A DNA stretch of 40,688 nt, from NCBI RefSeq assembly GCF_000308815.1, contig NZ_BAFX01000119.1, forward strand, positions 1 through 40,688. Reading direction: 5' to 3'. The notes beneath the pieces are model-generated. The model had not been told where the DNA came from and searched no databases. It saw only the letters and a program-made list of their open reading frames with translations. How positions within the stretch are numbered: position 1 is the first letter of the stretch; each line of letters starts with the position of its first letter. This stretch comes from Nocardia concava NBRC 100430 (GTDB lineage: Bacteria > Actinomycetota > Actinomycetes > Mycobacteriales > Mycobacteriaceae). The translations under genes were made by a program, and so were the position numbers. This document shows positions 37,700-40,688 of the stretch, piece by piece.

Positions 37700-38182
37700 T
37701 CAGAACCGGAGGACGTCCGCGTCCAGCAGTCGCCACGCGGCGGGCCGGGCCGTCGACCGGTGCGCGGTCTCGGCACCTTCCGTGTCACCCTCGGCGCAGC
37801 GGTGGCATTCGGAATCGCCGTCTGCCCAACCGTTTTCACCGTCGTCCGGATGCACGACGGGTGCGCTGCGCGTGACCGCGTGCGACATGCGGGTGATCCC
37901 GCTGCGCGGCGAGCTGTCGTCGCGGAACCAGTAATCACGAAAACCGAACGGCTGCAACAGCGCCCGCAGGAAGGCCGCCCCGTCGGCGGGCAGCACGGTG
38001 CGATTCTCGCTCAGAATGTCGACGCCCTGGTGATACCAGACCCGCGCGACCAGTCCCTCGACCGGATCGACCGCGCGGAAGGTGGCGTGACCGTCCGGCG
38101 CCAGCCGGAATTCGGCGATGCGCCGCCATTGCCCCGCCTCGCGGAAGTACAACCCGACCACGGCCGGGATCCGCTGCCCCAT
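37700..38182 (-). CDS. Hypothetical protein with variable C-terminus
   Basis: A 160-residue protein starting at ATG 38182 (GGGGG about five bases upstream; the frame is open to 38227). The first 95 residues are ordered-looking: RIPAVVGLYFREAGQWRRIAEFRLAPDGHATF, VARVWYHQGVDI and FGFRDYWFRDD. The rest is polar and low in complexity, with two Cys, one His and many acidic residues. No family recognised, no signal peptide. Convergent with the second lipoprotein gene, 34 bases apart. Confidence 0.6.
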   Translation of the reverse strand: MGQRIPAVVGLYFREAGQWRRIAEFRLAPDGHATFRAVDPVEGLVARVWYHQGVDILSENRTVLPADGAAFLRALLQPFGFRDYWFRDDSSPRSGITRMSHAVTRSAPVVHPDDGENGWADGDSECHRCAEGDTEGAETAHRSTARPAAWRLLDADVLRF

Positions 38183-38254
38183 GGGAACCCCCACTCGTCG
38201 AACTACTCCCGTGGAGTATCCGCGCACACGGCCCGGAAACCTCGTCGGTACCGA

Positions 38255-38473
38255 TCAGTTGGGATATCCGGGAACCGGAGTGCGCGCCCCGCAGAACGGT
38301 TCACAGGTCCCGGTCGTCGTCGGCACGTAATTCGAGCCCTGATCGTCGAATCGGGCGCCGCTCACCAGCAGCAGGACCAGCAGCGCCCCGAAGATGATGA
38401 GCCCGAAGAAAATCAGCGTCGGCCACAGCCATCCCGCAGGGAGATGTATCCCGAGTGCAAGACCCTCATACAT
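38255..38473 (-). CDS. Small single-pass membrane protein
   Basis: A 72-residue protein: one transmembrane helix (WLWPTLIFFGLIIFGALLVLLLVSG) and an external tail with a Cys pair (GTCEPFCGARTPVPGYPN). ATG 38473 is well placed behind GGAGGTGAGG. No function recognised. Three phased 10-bp repeats lie 40-69 bases upstream of its start. Confidence 0.7.
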   Translation of the reverse strand: MYEGLALGIHLPAGWLWPTLIFFGLIIFGALLVLLLVSGARFDDQGSNYVPTTTGTCEPFCGARTPVPGYPN

Positions 38474-38512
38474 GTCCCTCACCTCCTCAGCAGTAATCGA
38501 TCCACTTACTGG

Positions 38513-38542
38513 GTTACCACCCGTTTCCACCCGAATCCACCC
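38513..38542. promoter_or_regulatory. Three helically phased 10-bp direct repeats
   Basis: GTTACCACCC (38513-38522), GTTTCCACCC (38523-38532) and GAATCCACCC (38533-38542) are in perfect 10-bp register. They precede the small membrane protein gene on the minus strand and lie beyond the terminator of the ABC exporter. This arrangement fits a response-regulator or other cooperative binding site. Confidence 0.4.
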
Positions 38543-38573
38543 CTCACCACTGCCCCTCCACCGCCCACACCGC

Positions 38574-38610
38574 CGAACGGCCGCACCGGAGGTTCCGGTG
38601 CGGCCGTTCG
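38574..38610 (-). terminator. Perfect 17-bp hairpin after the ABC permease gene
   Basis: Arms 38574-38590 (CGAACGGCCGCACCGGA) and 38594-38610 pair perfectly around a 3-base loop. It lies 14 bases after the permease stop on the minus strand. No T-run follows; GC-rich hairpins without a T-run are common at actinobacterial gene ends. Confidence 0.75.
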
Positions 38611-38624
38611 CGGGGCGTTCGCGG

Positions 38625-40283
38625 TCAGGCGGAGCGGAGGTCGCGGCGGCGGAATGCGATGAGGCCCACCGCGATCAAGGCCACGTCGACCAGGAGCAGG
38701 GCGATCAGCGGCGTTGCGGTGAAGGGTTCGCCGGGGACCTTCGGGGCGTGCTCGAAGGGGTTGAGATCGCGGAACCATTGCGGCGCACCGGAGAGCGAGC
38801 CGAGCAGGAAGATCGCGATGGCGGCGGTCAGGAATCCCCAGGCGACGGTGGTCCAGCGCGGCAGTACGCCGAACAGGAACACGGTCAGCGCCGCGAAGGT
38901 CCAGACCGCGGGCACCTGCACCAGGGCGGCCGCGAGGACCTGGCCGGTCTTGGCGCCCACATCACCGGCGGCGCGGCCGTAGACCAGGCCGCCGAGCAGG
39001 CCCGCCACCGTCAGCGCCAGCACCGGGCCCAGCAGTGCGAAGCTCAAATGCGAAGCCACCCAGCGGATTCGGGAGACTGCACCGGTGAGCACGATCTCGG
39101 CGTGCGCGGTGGTCTCCTCGGCGTGCAGCCGCAGCGCCGCCGACACCGCGTAGGCGGCCGCGCCCACCGCGATCATGGTGAAGCCGTAGCTGATCAGCGC
39201 CTTCTCCAGCGATTCCGAGCCGCCCATGCGGGTGATCAGATCGCGAATGGTCTGATTGCTGCCCAGCTGCTTGCCGATGTCGTTGGTGACGCTGCCGATC
39301 ATCAAGCCGTACAACCCGAGTGCCACGGTCCAGGCCAGCATGGTGCCGCGCTGCAGCCGCCAGGCCAGGCCGAACGGACCGGCCAGCGTGGGCGAGGCGG
39401 TCAGTGCGCCCGGCCGCTCGGCGAGCAGCCCCGCACCGACATCCCGGTGTGCCAGCAGGTAATACGCGACCGTGGTGAGCACCAGCGCGGTGAGCACGTG
39501 CAGCCCCAGCACCGCGAAGTGATCGCCCGCGTACGGCCGGACCTGCAGCGACCAGCCCTGCGGTGACATCCAGGTGAGCGGACTGGTCGGCCCGTCCCCG
39601 GAGCGCACATCACCGATGGCGCGCAGCGTGAAGGTCAGGCCGAGCACCGCGAAGGCGAGCCCGCGCGCCACCCGGGCACTGCCCGACAGCTGCGCGGTCA
39701 CCGCCGCGACCGAGGCGAACACGATGCCCGAGCCGGCCAGCGCCAGCCCGAAGGCCAGCGAGCCCTCGCGCGGCACGGAAGTGCCCGCCAGACTGGCGAA
39801 TCCGATCAGTCCGGTGGCCAGCGCCCCGCCGTACGCGACGATCAGCGCGGCGGTCAGCCCCGCGAACCGCCCCACCCGGGTCGACGCCAGCAGTTCGGTG
39901 CGCCCGGTCTCCTCGTCGGCGCGGGTGTGCCGGATGACGGTGAGGATGGTCGCCACGCCGATCAGCGTGTAGAACATCCCCGCCTTCCAGATGCCGGTGG
40001 CGCCGAGACTGATGTTGTAAACCGGCCCGTACATGGCCAATTCGGCCGGGTTGGAAAGGATCCCGTTGGCGTAGTCCTGGAAGTCGGCCGGCGTGTGATA
40101 GATCTTCTCGAGGCTCTTGATGTACACGCTGCCCAACGGCAGCGACAGCAGCAGGATCCACAGCGGCGCCACGATCCGGTCACGCCGCAGATACAGCCGC
40201 AGCAGCTTGCCGGTTCCGGTGAAATCCGCTGCGAAGGACGGTGTTTCGAACGCGCGTGGCGCGGTCGCGGTGACGGCGGTCAT
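38625..40283 (-). CDS. Tetronasin-type ABC exporter permease
   Basis: A 552-residue membrane protein with about twelve hydrophobic helices in two halves, joined by a central region near residue 300 (LAGPFGLAWRLQRGTMLAWTVALGLYGLMIG). The text DEETGRTELLASTRVGR is a characteristic cytoplasmic loop of this ABC-2-like family, repeated as LHAEETTAHAEIVLTGAVSR in the second half. It is the likely counterpart of M. tuberculosis Rv1217c, the membrane part of a drug-efflux pump with Rv1218c. ATG 40283 lies directly after the ATPase stop (40284-40286), so the two genes form an operon. Confidence 0.92.
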   Translation of the reverse strand: MTAVTATAPRAFETPSFAADFTGTGKLLRLYLRRDRIVAPLWILLLSLPLGSVYIKSLEKIYHTPADFQDYANGILSNPAELAMYGPVYNISLGATGIWKAGMFYTLIGVATILTVIRHTRADEETGRTELLASTRVGRFAGLTAALIVAYGGALATGLIGFASLAGTSVPREGSLAFGLALAGSGIVFASVAAVTAQLSGSARVARGLAFAVLGLTFTLRAIGDVRSGDGPTSPLTWMSPQGWSLQVRPYAGDHFAVLGLHVLTALVLTTVAYYLLAHRDVGAGLLAERPGALTASPTLAGPFGLAWRLQRGTMLAWTVALGLYGLMIGSVTNDIGKQLGSNQTIRDLITRMGGSESLEKALISYGFTMIAVGAAAYAVSAALRLHAEETTAHAEIVLTGAVSRIRWVASHLSFALLGPVLALTVAGLLGGLVYGRAAGDVGAKTGQVLAAALVQVPAVWTFAALTVFLFGVLPRWTTVAWGFLTAAIAIFLLGSLSGAPQWFRDLNPFEHAPKVPGEPFTATPLIALLLVDVALIAVGLIAFRRRDLRSA

Positions 40284-40688
40284 TTATGACACCTTCTCCC
40301 GCTCATCGGACGGGGCCTGCCCGTCGAGTGAATAGTGGCGCAGGAACAGCTCTTCCAGTGTCGGCGGCTGACTGACCAGGCTGCGCACCCCGGCGTCGCC
40401 GAGTACCCGGATGAGTTCACCCAGGTGTTCACTGTCGACCTGGCAATGCAGGGTATTGCCATCGACGCTGATGTCCTCGACGCCCGCGAGGCGACTGAGA
40501 TCGCCTGGGCTGCCGACCATTTCGGCGGTGATGGAGGTTCGCGACAGATGCCGCATCTCGGCCAGCGTGCCGGTCTCGACGGTCTGTCCCGCACGAATGA
40601 TGGTGACGCGGTTACACAGCCGCTCCACCTCCGACAGGATGTGACTGGAAAGCAGCACCGTCGTACCGCGCTGCAAGGCCTCGGCCAC
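40284..40688 (-). CDS. ABC exporter ATP-binding protein (partial, N-terminus off the right edge)
   Basis: Only the last 134 residues are present. They start just before the H-loop region (TTVLLSSHILSEVERLCNRVTIIRAG), so Walker A and the signature motif lie outside the window. After the ATPase core comes a C-terminal regulatory domain (about 85 residues) with PPTLEELFLRHYSLD, typical of drug-resistance ATPases. It pairs with the permease immediately downstream. It resembles Rv1218c. Confidence 0.9.
   Translation of the reverse strand: MAEALQRGTTVLLSSHILSEVERLCNRVTIIRAGQTVETGTLAEMRHLSRTSITAEMVGSPGDLSRLAGVEDISVDGNTLHCQVDSEHLGELIRVLGDAGVRSLVSQPPTLEELFLRHYSLDGQAPSDEREKVS

Overview
The window looks like chromosomal DNA from a mycolic-acid actinomycete, most likely Nocardia or a close relative. 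The evidence is very high GC with C/G-ending codons, frequent GTG starts, many lipobox proteins, several apparently leaderless genes, two DUF7373-type lipoproteins, and gene neighbourhoods I recognise from Mycobacterium tuberculosis. I see no rRNA, tRNA, CRISPR array, phage or insertion sequence.

Left part (1-12.5 kb): a cut-off Mtb12-like lipoprotein; a complete osmoprotectant ABC transporter (proX-proV-proW-proZ) with a second, divergent proX-like lipoprotein; an Hrp1-like CBS protein behind a CRP/FNR-type box; a palindromic repeat element; an OmpR-type two-component pair; a divergent XRE-regulator/flavodoxin-fold oxidoreductase pair; a small MHB-type haem-binding secreted protein; an unknown secreted protein; and a NarL/DesK-type two-component pair.

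Middle part (12.5-28 kb): malic enzyme, a 500-bp stretch with operators and one doubtful small ORF, a fumarate-reductase-like flavoprotein, a PHP phosphoesterase with a small membrane protein, CorA, a secreted tripeptidyl-peptidase-type hydrolase, a SUFU-domain protein, a YflT-like membrane protein and a CitE-like lyase. These are followed by a co-directional run of an MgtE-N/CBS protein, a DUF1003 protein, two lytic transglycosylases and Mrp. From memory this follows Rv1239c-Rv1229c of M. tuberculosis without the lpqY-sugABC trehalose importer.

Right part (28-40.7 kb): a DivIVA-like protein, Tag, DUF3117, an RlmA-type methyltransferase with a large insertion, LysR and GNAT genes, divergent glgA/glgC, two paralogous lipoproteins, two hypothetical proteins, and a tetronasin-type ABC exporter that runs off the right end. 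This resembles Rv1209-Rv1218c. The join between the two blocks (27.77-28.00 kb) holds the second copy of the palindromic repeat.

I did not find an obviously new multi-gene system. The most unusual items are: a roughly 200-residue low-complexity insertion inside the RlmA-like enzyme; an arginine-rich 18-codon upstream ORF overlapping the DUF3117 start; a perfect 18-bp palindrome between the -35 and -10 of glgA; paired 11-bp-spaced half-sites before the haem-binding gene; and a palindrome-plus-tandem-array element present twice. Family names, locus tags and synteny come from memory, not from a search.
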